Shown here: positions 1-12,000 of the stretch, in pieces
How positions within the stretch are numbered: the stretch's first letter is position 1
Layout: every line of letters begins with the position of its first letter
NCBI RefSeq assembly: GCF_004027225.2
Contig: NW_022651108.1
Coordinates: forward strand, 146,112 to 210,111
Source of the DNA: Strigops habroptila
Taxonomy: Eukaryota; Chordata; Aves; Psittaciformes; Psittacidae
Length of the DNA: 64,000 bases
Reading direction: 5' to 3'
Notes under the pieces: generated by a model
What the model was told of the DNA's origin: nothing
Seen by the model: only the letters and a program-made list of their open reading frames with translations
Databases searched by the model: none
Translations under genes and position numbers: made by a program

Positions 1-945
1 CCATCGCCGTCGCCTTTAGGCCCGGCGGCGGCCAATAGCAGCTCCACGTTGGTGGGCAGCACGTCCCGGGACGGGCTGATCAACCGGTACAGGTCGCACG
101 TGATCTTGTCCTTGGCGCGGCCGCCGGCGCTGGCGCCGCTCACGAACACGCAACCGGGGCGACCGGTGCCGCCGGCTTCGGTGGCGGCGCCGGCGCGCGG
201 CTCGCGGCCGCTGGCGATGCGGAAGGCGATGCGGACCTCACCGGGCGCCGCCGGTGCTGCCGCCGCCGCCGCCGGGCATTCGGCGCCGGGCCGGCACAAG
301 CCGTTGGGTCTGGCGGCGCCGTCGCGGTGCCGCGACTCGAAGTGGGCGACGGCTTCGGCCACGCGGCTGCAATCGGCGGCGCTCGGCGCTTTGGCGTCGC
401 CGCCGCTCGGGGCCTCCACCAGCACCGGGGGGAAGCTTTGCAGCGCCAGCGCCGTGCGCTGCTCCACCAGCGCCACCATCTCCGCCACCGACACCAGCTC
501 GGCGGCTTCACCGGGCAGCGGCTCCTCGTCGGCGCCGACCGCGCTCGGCTTCGCCTTGGCCGGGTCGTGGCAGCGCCGGCGCCGCTTGGCTTTGGAGCTG
601 TCGCTGCCCCAGTTGCCTTTGACCTTCATGGTGCTGGCGCGGGCGCCGGCGCCGCACTGGTGCGCCACGAAGAACGCCACCTTCTCCTTGGTGTTGCCGG
701 GCTTGATGACGTACCACGTGTCCAGCAGCACCCGGCCCTCCTCCGACGCCGGTGCCGGTGGTGCCGGTGGTGCCGCGGCGCCGGTGCCGGTGCTCGGGGG
801 GGGGCGGCGTGTTCTCGGTGTGGCGGCAGGACGGGCTGAAGGGTTTCTTGGCGGCGCCGGGGCCGGCGCATGGCTTGTTCTGGCTGTAGGTGCCGAAGGG
901 CCGCGGGCACCAGAGCTGCAGCTGTGGGAAGGCGTTGGGCTCCAT
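1..945 (-). CDS. FBXO46: F-box only protein 46, N-terminal part, cut by the window edge, one frame break
   Basis: Substrate-recognition subunit of an SCF (SKP1-CUL1-F-box) ubiquitin ligase by family. The F-box is near the C-terminus in the family and would lie left of base 1, so it is not seen. Translation starts at the ATG at 945-943, five bases inside an exon whose acceptor AG is at 952-951. The opening LQLWCPRPFGTYSQN is diagnostic. Further down come DTWYVIKPGNTKEKVAFFV, a basic KAKRRRR segment, EMVALVEQRTALALQSFP, GEVRIAFRI and KDKITCDLYRLISPSRD, all in human FBXO46 order. About 315 codons are present. The first ~47 codons and the rest are in different frames; the switch falls at the nine-G run 796-804, and removing one base joins them. 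The coding region is a single exon in mammals, so an intron there is unlikely. Identity is secure; only the frame is in doubt. Confidence 0.93.
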
Positions 946-1035
946 CAGGGCTGCATGGCACTGCCGGGGCGGCCACCGCGGCGCCGGCGCTGCCGGGACG
1001 AGAGGGCTGTTAGTGCGGCTGCTGGGGCCGGTGCG

Positions 1036-1760
1036 GGGCTGCTGGGGCCACTGTGGGGCTGGTGGGGCTGGTGTGGGGCTGGTGTGGGGCGTGTGGGGCC
1101 GGTGTGGGGCTGGTGGGGCTGGTGTAGGGCTGGTGTGGGGCCAATATGGAGCTGGTGGGACCATTATGGACCCAGTATGGGGCTGGTGGGACCAGTGTGG
1201 GCCCAATGTGGGGCTGATGTGGGGCCGGTGTGGGGCTGGTGAGACCAGTGTGGGGCTGGTGTGGGGCTGGTGAGACCAGTGTGGGGCTGGTGTGGGGATG
1301 GTGGGGCTGGTGTAGGGCTGGTGTGGGGCCAATATGGAGCTGGTGGGACCATTATGGACCCAGTATGGGGCTGGTGGGACCATTATGGACCCAGTATGGG
1401 GCTGGTGGGACCAGTGTGGGCCCAATGTGGGGCTGATGTGGGGCCAGTGTGGGGCTGGTGGGACCAGTGTGGGCCCAATGTGGGGCCGGTGGGACCAGTG
1501 TGGGGCTGGTGTGGAGCTGGTGGGGCTGGTGTGGGGCTGGTGGGACCATTATGGACCCAGTATGGGGCTGGTGGGACCAGTGCTGGCCCAACATGGGGCT
1601 GGTGGGACCAGTGTGGGGCTGGTGTGGGGCTGGTGGGGCCAGTGTGGGGCTGCTGGAGCTGGTGTGGGGCCGGTGTGGGGCTGACGTGGGGCTGCTGGGA
1701 CCACTGTGGGGCTGGTGGGGACGGTGTGGGCCCATATGGGGCTGTGGGTCCCGCTGTGGG
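1036..1760. repeat. Minisatellite upstream of FBXO46
   Basis: Tandem copies of a roughly 15-base unit resembling GTGTGGGGCTGGTGG, with longer variants containing GGGACCATTATGGACCCAG. It fills the stretch between the first FBXO46 coding exon and its promoter region, probably inside the 5' intron. Long open frames here are repeat artefacts. Confidence 0.9.
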
Positions 1761-1779
1761 TCCCATGGGGTGACCCCGC

Positions 1780-2600
1780 TGCCCCCCCCAACACACTCAC
1801 CCCGCGCCCCGCCCCTTCTCAAGCCCCGCCCCTTCTCAAGCCCCGCCCTCCCCGCAGAGGCCACGCCCCCTCCCCTCTCCCTGCCCTTAAAGCGGCCGCG
1901 GCGCGAACAGCGCCAGGCCCCGCCCCTCCCTGAGCCGCCACGCCCCTTTCCCCACCGCGCCGACCAATCAGTCAGCCGCGTTCGGGCCATGCCCATATAT
2001 GGACGGTGGCAGCGCGGTGGGCCTAGGGGGCGCGGAGGGGGCGTGGCCTACGCCGAAGGGGGCGTGGCCAGCGCTGGAGGGGGCGTGGTCATGGAGGAGG
2101 GGGCGTGGCCACGTGTCCCCGCCCGCCCCGGTCCCGCGTGGGCCCGGCCGGTGCCGCCCCCCCCCCGCCCCGGGGGGGTAACGGGAGAGCGGGGGGGGGG
2201 CTCCGGTGACCCCGGTGGGTGGCGGGAGGCCGGGCCTATAGAGACACCCCCCACACACACACACCACCCACCAAGCGCCATCCCCGGGGCCCGGCGGCCG
2301 GTACCGAGCGCCGCGGCAGGGCCTACGCGGCGCCCCCCCCCGCCCCGCGCTCCCCGAGCCCCGGGGCCCCGCCCGGTGCCGCCGCCCCTCCCCCGCTCAC
2401 CGGGCAGGTGCCGGGCGCGGCCGCTCCGCCTCTCCGCGCCGCTTCCGGGGTGCCCCCCCGCGCATGCGCACACACGCGGCGCAGCGCGCCTGCTCAGCCG
2501 CGAAGGGGATGATGGGAGTTGTAGTTCGCTTTGGGGTGCCGGGGGGGTGTGTGTGTTGTGGCGGGGACTCCGCGCATGCGCGGTGAGCGTGAGGGAGCCC
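1780..2600. promoter_or_regulatory. CpG-rich promoter block, probably of FBXO46
   Basis: Non-tandem CpG-rich DNA upstream of FBXO46. Visible elements are a CCAAT box at 1964-1968, a perfect CArG box CCATATATGG at 1993-2002 (SRF site), four GGGGCGTGGCC boxes at about 2038-2112, palindromic NRF1 sites GCGCATGCGC at 2460-2469 and 2572-2581, and between them a ZNF143-type motif (minus-strand AACTACAACTCCCATCATC) at about 2508-2526. This is typical of housekeeping, often bidirectional, promoters. FBXO46 is the likely target; no gene is recognised leaving in the other direction. Confidence 0.65.
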
Positions 2601-3003
2601 AGTGCCCCCCCACTGCCCCCCCAGTGCCCCCCCACTGCACCCCAGTGCCCCCCCACTGCATCCCCAGTGCCCCCCCAGTGCCCCCCCCGTTGATTTCACA
2701 GGACTCACAGTGTCACCACGTGTATTTTTAGGGTCCAGAGCTGGGGACACCCCCCTGAGACCCCCCCCCCAGCACCCAAAGGTGTCAACGGCCCCCCCCT
2801 CCATATCCCCCCCGACCCCCCCAAAGACCCCCTTAACCCCACCCCAGCACCCAAAGCTAACAGGGACCCCCCCCAATCCCTCCCCAGCACCCCAAGACCC
2901 ACTGACCCTGCTCCCCAGCACCCACAGGTATAGTGGGACCCCCCCCCCCAGCACCCCAATGCATTGGGGACCCCCCCCCCAGCCCCGCTGCCCCCCCCCC
3001 CCC
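2600..3003. other. C-rich spacer downstream of GIPR
   Basis: Runs of CCCCCC with CAGTGCCCCCCCACTG-like and CCCCAGCACCCA-like repeats. No coding exon or polyadenylation hexamer for GIPR could be identified here. Confidence 0.6.
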
Positions 3004-6000
3004 TCAGCAGACGCTCTCGGCCCCCGGGTGCCCCCCGGTACCGGGGGGGGGCTGCGGTCGCTGCTGCCCCCCCACGGCCACGTAGCGCCGGGCCCCACGG
3101 GGGGGGCCCCGGGGGGGGCGGCGGGGGGGGCAGGGGCCAGCGAGGCGACAGCGCTGCCACCCGCGGCGCACCTCGGCCTGCACCTGCGACACAGCGACAC
3201 TCAGCGGCACGATAGGGCACGACAGGGCACGACAGGGCACGACTGGGCACGACAGGGCACGATAGGGCACGATAGGGAACGATAGGGCACGATAGAGAAC
3301 GGCAGGGAACGATAGGGCACGACAGGGCGCGATAGGGCTCGATAGGGCGCGATAGGGCATGATAGGAAACGATACGGAGCCCCCCCCCCGGGTCACACCC
3401 CACCCCCAACGCACCTCCTTGTTGACGAAGCAGTAGAGGACGCTGACAACGAGGCCCTGGAGGGGGGGGGGGGGGTATGTCGTGATACATCGTGCACACC
3501 CCTCGTTGCAAGAGCGACCGCCCCATTGCACTCCCATGTCCACCCATGAGGCCCCATATCCCCATGGCCCCATGGCCCATGGCCCCATGCCCCATATCCC
3601 ATACCCTATACCCCACACCCCACATCCCACACCCCATATCCCCATATCCCACACCCCGTACCCCATAGCCAACACCCCATATCCCATACCCCACACCCCA
3701 CACCCCACACCCCATACCCCATACCCCATACCCCATATCCCCACCCCCCACCCCACACCCACACCCACACCCCCATCCCACACCCGCACCCCACACCCCC
3801 CCACGCCCCACACCCCACACCCACACCCCATATCCCCATATCCCATACCCCATACCCCATATCCCACACCCCACACTCCCCACCCCCACCCCCACCCCCA
3901 CACCCACACCCCACACCCCATACCCCACATCCCACTCCCCACACCCCACACCCCACACCCCATATCCCCATATCCCCATATCCCATATCCCCACCCCACA
4001 TCCCACACCCCACACCCCCCACCCCCCACCCCACACCCCATATCCCCATATCCCATACCCCATACCCCATATCCCACACCCCACATCCCATAACCAACAC
4101 CCCATATCCCCATATCCCCACCCCACACCCCACACCCCACACCCCACGCCCCCCACCTCCACACCACACCCCACATCCCACACCCCGTACCCCATATCCC
4201 ACGCCCCACACCCCCCGCCCCACACCCCACACCCCATATCCCCATATCCCCATATCCCATACCCCATACCCCATATCCCACACCCCACATCCCATAACCA
4301 ACACCCCATATCTCACACCCCATATCCCACACCCCACAACCCCACCCCACACCCCCCACACCACACCCCCCACCCCACACCCCAAACCCCACACCCCATC
4401 CCCATACCCCACACCCCGTACCCCATAACCAACACCCCATATCCCATACCACATATCCCATACCCCATACCCCACCCCCCACACCCCATATCCCCATATC
4501 CCACTCCCCATATCCCCATATCCCACACCCCCCACCCCACCCCCCGCCCCACACCGCTGCCCCCGGCCCTGCCTGTGAGGACGACAGCAGCACTTGCAGG
4601 CAGAGCCGCACCAGCCGCAGGGGCCCCCCCCCCGGGCCCGTCCCCGGCCAGAGCAAAGGCCACTTCGTGCACCCCCAGCAGCGGGATCAGCGTCAGCGTG
4701 GACCGGGCCAGCCTGGGGGGGGGGGGGGGGCACGATGGGGACCCCCAGGGGCACCCCAGAGACCCCCCGGCAGCCACAGGGACCCCCCCCACGGAACCAT
4801 TTCAGACGGGGACCCACTATGGGGGATGTGGTTTGGGATGGGGAACCCCCCAATGGGACCCCCATGGAGATGGGGACCCCCCCAGGGATCCGTTTTGGAT
4901 GGGGACCCCCCAAATGGGACACCCTTGGGGATGGGGACCCCCCTCAAGGACCCATTTCAGATGGGGACCCACTATGGGGGATGTGGTTTGGGATGGGGAC
5001 CCCCCCCAATGGGACCCCCTTGGGGATGGGGACCCCCCCAGGGATTCGTTTTGAATGGGGACCCACTATAGGGGACACGCTTTGGGATGGGGACCCCCAC
5101 AATGGACCCATTTCGGATGGGGACCCAGTATAGGGGACGCACTTTGGGATGGGGACCCCCCCAAGGACCCATTTTGGATGGGGACCCATTATGGGGGATG
5201 TGGTTTGGGATGGGGACCCCCCCAGGGATCCGTTTTGGATGGGGACCCCCCCAATGGGACACCCTTGGGGATGGGGACCCCCCCAAGGACCCATTTTGGA
5301 TGGGGACCCACTATGGGGGATGTGGTTTGGGATGGGGAACCCACCAATGGGACCCCCTTGGGGATGGGGATCACCCCCAAGGACCCATTTTGGATGGGGA
5401 CCCACTATAGGGGACATGCTTTGGGATGGGGACCCCTCCAATGGGACACCCTTGGGGATGGGGACCCCCCCCAAGGACCCATTTTGGAAGGGGACCCACT
5501 ATAGGGGACACACTTTGGGATGGGGACCCCCCCAAAAGACCCATTTCGGAGGGGGACCCACTATAGGGGACACACTTTGGGACAGGGACCCCCCCAACGG
5601 AACCCTTTTGGATGGGGACACGGTTGGTGACAGGGACCCCCCCAAGGGACCCATTTTGGATGCAGACCCCCCCCCCCCGCCCCGGGCACACCTTTGAGGA
5701 TGGGGACCCTTTATGAGGCCCACCTTTGGGGCTGGGGACCCCCAATATCCCCCCCCCCCTTGCCCCTGGTGCCCCCACCTGACCCTGGTGTCCCCCCTGG
5801 ACACTTGGTGCGCCCGGACCTTGGCCACCAGGATGCGGACGATGCGGATGAAGACCACGAAGTTCACCTGAGGACACGGGGACCACAGCAGTGACCCCCC
5901 CCCGCCCCCCAAATATATGTGGGTCCCCCCCCCCCCCCAACCCCATGTCCCACCGTCACCCACCGCCACGGCCACCAGGATGGGGCAGCGGATGATCCAC

Positions 6001-9000
6001 CACACCGCCGGCTTCTCGTTCCTCTCCCAGCATCTGCCATGGGGGGGGGGGGTCACCGGGGTCCCCCCCCCCGGGCACCCCAAGGTGATAATGTGGGGGG
6101 GGGGGGGGTCTGGTGGCCTCACCCCTCGTTCTCGTAGAGGTACCTCACCACCACCCATGGGACCACGAAGAGCACGGGGGCACCTGGAGGGGGGAGGAGG
6201 TTGTGGGGATATGGGGGGATGTGTGGGGTGTGGGGTGTGGGGTGTGCGGTAGGGAATATGGGGTATGGGATATGGGGTGTGGGGTATGGGGTGTGGGGTA
6301 TAGGGTGTGGGGTGTGGGGTATAGGGTGTGGGGTGTGGGGTGTGGGGTGTGGGATATGGGGTATGGGGTGTGGGGTATAGGGTGTGGGGTGTGGGGTGTG
6401 GGGTGTGGGGTAGGGAATATGGGGTATGGGGTGTGGGGTGTGGGGTAGGGGGTGTGGGGTGTGGGGTATAGGGTGTGGGATATGGGGTATGGGGTGTGGG
6501 GTATAGGGTGTGGGGTGTGGGGTATAGGGTGTGGGGTGTGGGGTATGGGATATGGGATATGGGATATGGGGTGCGGGATATGGGGTATGGGGTATGGGGT
6601 GTGGGGTATGGGGTATGGGATGTGGGGTATGGGGTATGGGATATGGGGTATGGGGTGTGGGGTATGGGATATGGGGTATGGGGTATGGAGTGTGGGGTAT
6701 GGGATATGGGGTACGGGATATAGGGATATGGGGTATGGGGTTTGGGGTGTGGGGTGTGGGGTGTGGGGTATGGGATATGGGATATGGGGTATGGGGTATG
6801 GGGTATGGGATATGGGGTATGGGATATGGGGTACAGGGTATGGGGTACGGGGTATGGGGATATGGGGTATGGGGTATGGGATATGGGGTACGGGATATAG
6901 GGATATGGGGTATGGGGTGTGGGGTGTGGGGTGTGGGGTATGAGGATATGGGGTATGGGGATATGGGGATATGGGACATGGGGCTATGGGATATGGGATA
7001 TGGGATGTGGGGCTATGGGATATGGGCTATGGGATGTGGGGCTATGGGACACAGGGATATGGGCTATGGGGCTATGGGGCTATGGGACACAGGGATACGG
7101 GATATGGGACATGGGGCTATGGGACACAGGGATATGGGATATGGGCTATGGGGCTATGGGGACATGGGGACATGGGGCTCACCCCAGCCGAGGAGCAGGA
7201 ATGCCGGGAGGCAGCGCTCGCCGGAGAAGGCCGCCAGCACCAGCAGCTTGTGCAGGAAGAGCCCCTCGGCCAGCAGCCACCCGTAGTTGGCTCCCACACA
7301 GTACTGGGTGATGGCCTGCGCCAGGCGGCACCCGGCCACCGCCTGCACCGCGCCGCCGGCACCCACACCGGCACCCGCACCCGCACCCGCACCCGCACCC
7401 GCACCGGCGTGGGGAGGAGCAGGGCATGGAGGGGCAGGGGCACGGAGGGGCAGGGGCATGATGGACCAACGTCAGGATGGACCGATGTCATGGAGAACCA
7501 ACACCAACATGGACCAACGTCATGTTGGCCAAGTCCCCCCCTTGCATCCCACCATCCTGCCCCATGGCTCCCCCGATGGCTACCCCATGGGTCCCCCCAT
7601 GGTTTCCCCTATGGTTCCCTATATGGTTCCCACATAGATCCCCAATGTCCTCCCCACGGATCCCCCATGTCCTCCCAATGTCCCGCCCATGGTTCCCCTC
7701 ATGGATCCCCCATGGATCCCCCCATGGTTCCCCCCATGATCCCCCCATGGTTGCCCCCATGATCCCCACCGAGTTCCTCCCATGCCCCCCACATGATTCC
7801 CCCATTGTTCCCCCCATGGATCCCCCCATAGCTCCCACATGATTCCCTCCATAGTTCCCCCCATGCCCCCCAAATGATTCCCCCATTGTTCCCCCTATGG
7901 TCCCCCCCTAGTTCCCCCCATGGCCCCAACATGATTCCCCTATTGCTCCCCCCATGGTCCCCCCCTAGTTCCCCCCATGCCCCCAACATGATTCCCCCAT
8001 GGATCCCCCCATGGTCCCCCCGTTGTTCCCCCCATGCCCCCCACATGATTCCCCCATGGATCCCCCCATGGTCCCCAAATAGATCCCCCCATGCCCCCCA
8101 CATGATTCCCCCATAGTTCCCCCCATGCCCCCCCCACATGATTTCCCCATTGTTCCCCCCATGGTCCCCCCCTAGTTTCCCCCCACATGATTCCCCCATG
8201 GATCCCCCCATGGTCCCCCCATTGTTCCCCCCATGGTCCCCCATAGTTCCCTCCATGCCCCCCACATGATTCCCGCATTGTTCTCCCCATGGATCCCCCC
8301 ATAGTCCCCCCCTAATTTCCCCCATGCCCCCCACACGATCCCCCCATGGTCCCCCCATAGTTCCCGGTCCCCCCCGGTCTCCCCGCGCCGCGCACCTCGT
8401 GGCGCAGCCCGTGCAGCGGGTGCCCGGCCCCGGCCCGCAGGCGGCGCTGCAGCAGCGCGTCCCGCGTCAGGATGGCGCCGGCGCGAAGCACGAAGGACAC
8501 GAACAGGTTCGCGTGGATGAAGTTGCGGGTGCAGCGGAGGCGCCTGAGCAGCACCGGGGGGGGGGACCCCACCGTGGGTGCCCCCCCTCACTATGGGTGC
8601 CCCCTCACTATGGGTGCCCCCCTCACTATGGGTGCCCCCTCACTATGGGTGCCCCTCACTATGGGTGCCCCTCACTATGGGCACCCCTCACTATGGGCGT
8701 CCATCGCTATGGGTGCCCCCTCACTATGGGTGTTCATCACTATGGGTGCCCCCTCACTACAGGTGTCCATCACTATGGGTGCCCCTCACTATGGGTGTCC
8801 ATCACTGTGGGCGTCCATCACTATGGGCGCCCCCTCACTATGGGCGTCCATCACTGTGGGTGACCCTCACTATGGGTGTCCATCACTATGGGCACCCCCT
8901 CACTATGGGTGTCCATCACTGTGGGTGCCCCTCACACCCATGGGTGCCCCCCTCACTATGGCCATCCATCACTACGGGTGCCCCTTCACTATGGGTGTCC

Positions 9001-12000
9001 ATCACTATGGGTGCCCCTCACTATGGTTGTCCATCGCTATGGGTGCCCCTCACACCCATGGGTGCCCCCTCACTCCCATGGGTGCCGGGTCGGTACCTGA
9101 AGAGCAGCAGCAGCAGCAGCGCCAGGACCAGGGCGACGAGGGACAGGGAGTAGCCGATCGTGTAGAGCAGCCGGAGCTGCTCCAGCAGCCAGGCCTGGCG
9201 CTGGGGACATGGCACCGGGGACATGGCACCAGGGACATGGCACCGGGGACATGGCACCGGGACCAGGATCACGGCACCGGGACCAGGGACATGGCACCGG
9301 GACCAAGGACACAGCACCGGGACCAGGGACATGGCACCGGGACCAAGGACACAGTACCAGGACCAGGGACATGGCACTGGGGATACGGCACCGGGACCAG
9401 GGACACGGCACCGGGACCAGGGACAGGGCACCAGGACCATGGGCACGGTATCAGGACCAGGGGCATGGCACCGGGGACACGGCACCGGGACCAGGGTCAT
9501 GGCACTGGGACCACGGACATGGCACCGGCACCGGGGACACGGCACTGGGACCAGGGACATGGCACCGGGGACACAGCAACGGGACCAGGGACATGGCACC
9601 GGGGACACGGCAACGGTACCAGGGACATGGCACCGGGGACATGGCACTGGGGACATGGCACCAGGACCAGGGGACACGATCCGGCACCACAGGGACACAG
9701 CCTGGAGTTTATGGCATGGGATGGAGGAACATGTGAAGAAGGAACATGGGATGGGATGGAGGAACATGGGATGGAGGAACATGGGATGGAGGAACATGGG
9801 ATGGCACAGAGCAACACGGCACAGAGGAACACGGGATGGGATGGAGGAAGATGGGATGGGATGGAGGAACATGGGATGGGATGGAGGAACATGGGATGAG
9901 CTGGAGGAACACGGGATGGGTTGGAGGAAGATGGGATGAGCTGGAGGAAGATGGGATGAGCTGGAGAAACACGGGATGGGTTGGAGGAAGATGGGATGAG
10001 CTGGAGGAACACGGGATGGGATGGAGGAAGATGGGATGAGGTGGAGGAACACGGGATGGGATGGAGGAAGATGGGATGAGCTGGAGGAAGATGGGATGAG
10101 CTGGAGGAACACGGGATGGGATAGAGGAAAAATGGGATGGGATGGAGGAAGATGGGATGAGCTGGAGGAACATGGGATGGGATGGGGGAAAAATGGGATG
10201 GGATGGAGGACCATGGGATGAGGTGGAAGAACACGGGATGAGCTGGAGGAAGATGGGCTGACGGCGCCGGGACGCGGCACAGCGCACGGCACAGCATGAC
10301 ACGGAGCAAGGCGGCGCGGAGCTGCACGCTCCGGCGCATCCCAGCATCCCCCCGCACATCCCACGCTGCCTCATCCCGCCTCATCCCGCCACATCCCGGC
10401 GCATCCCAGCACGGGGCACGGCAGCGTGACACAGCCCAGCGTGGCAGCTCCAGCTTGCCGCGGCACCCCCCGGCGTGCCGGCACCCCCCGGCGCTCCATA
10501 GCTCCCTATAGCTCCCTATAGCCCCCTATAGCCCGCCCCGTAACCCCACCTGCAGCGGCTGCTCGGGCGCGGTGTCCTCGCACTGTCCATGGTCCTGCCA
10601 CGGCCGCCCGGTGCCGTCGGTGACCCAGCGCCCGTCGGGGCCGCAGCGCCGGAACACCAGCCCCCCCTGCACTGCAGCCGGTGGCACCCCACGGGGGTGG
10701 CACCCATCGTCATCCCCCCCATTGGGTGCCCCATAGGTGTGACACCCGCGAATGTGGCACCACCCCCCCTATGTCCATGCCGTCCATGGATGTGACACCC
10801 ATGCATCACCCATGTCCATGTCACCCACAGCCATGGCCCCCCCACGGTAGTGTCACCCATGGGCACCCCATGTCCATGGCCCCCATGTCCATGTCCCCCC
10901 ATGTTCATGTTCATATGCCCCATGCCCCTGGCCCCCCATCTCTCCCCATGTCCATGCCCATGTCCCCCCATCTCTCCCCATGTCCCCCCATGTCCCCCCA
11001 TGCCCATGTCCCCCCATCTCTCCCCATGTCCCCCCATGTCCCCCCATGTCCACGGCCCCCCATCTCTCCCCATGTCCCCCCCATTCCCCCCATGCCCATG
11101 TCCATGCCCCCGGCGGGGGGGGTACCTCGGTGGTGCCAGGGCAGGTAGGGGGGGCAGGGGACGCTGGCGGTGCTGTTGGGGGGCGCGTCCCCCCAACACG
11201 CGTACATGTCGAAGCTGCGGTTGCAGACGGGCCCTGGGGGGGTGCCGCGGGTCAGGGGGGGCCCTGGGGGTGTCACCGACATCCCCCCCCCCCAACCCCG
11301 TGCCGGGGCTCACCGGGGGCCGGCGGGTCAAGGCGCAGGCGCAGCTCACAGGCCTGGCGGTACCGGAGCCACGCGGCCAGTGTGGCGCGGGCAGAGCGCT
11401 CCTGTGGGGACACAGCCATGGGGAGAGCAACATGGGGACACCACCATGGAGATATCAGCATGGGGACATCAGCATTGAGTGACCACTATGGGGACATCAA
11501 CAATGGGGACACCACCATGGGGACACCACCATGGGGATATCAGCATGGGAACATCAGCACTGAGTGACCACTATGGGGACATCAACATGGGGACATCAAC
11601 ATGGGGACATCAACATGGAGACACCACCACGGGGACAGCAATGAGTGACCACTACGGGGACATCAATGGGGACACTGCCATGGGGACACTGCCATGGGGA
11701 CATCAACATGGGGACACCACCATGGGAATATCAGCATGGGGACATCAGCATTGAGTGACCACTATGGGGACATCAACATGGGGACATCAACGTGGAGACA
11801 CCACCATGGGGACAGCAATGAGTGACCACTATGGGGACATCAATGGGGACATTGCCATGGGGACATCAACATTGAGTGACCAGTAAGGGGACATTGACAA
11901 TGGGGACACCGCCATGGGGATATCAACGTGGGGACATCAACATGGGGACACCACCATGGGGACATCAACGTGGGGACATCAACAACGGGACACCACTATG

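Noticed and set aside
951-3000. Possible SNRPD2 or QPCTL between FBXO46 and GIPR, as in human
   Set aside because: No segment in any frame resembles the Sm-fold SNRPD2 or the glutaminyl cyclase motifs; only repeats and promoter-like DNA were seen.
2705-4656. Long minus-strand open frames (over 500 codons) rich in [10 protein letters not shown]
   Set aside because: They are the hexamer-like array read in a frame without stops; only the small embedded segments matching GIPR exons are coding.
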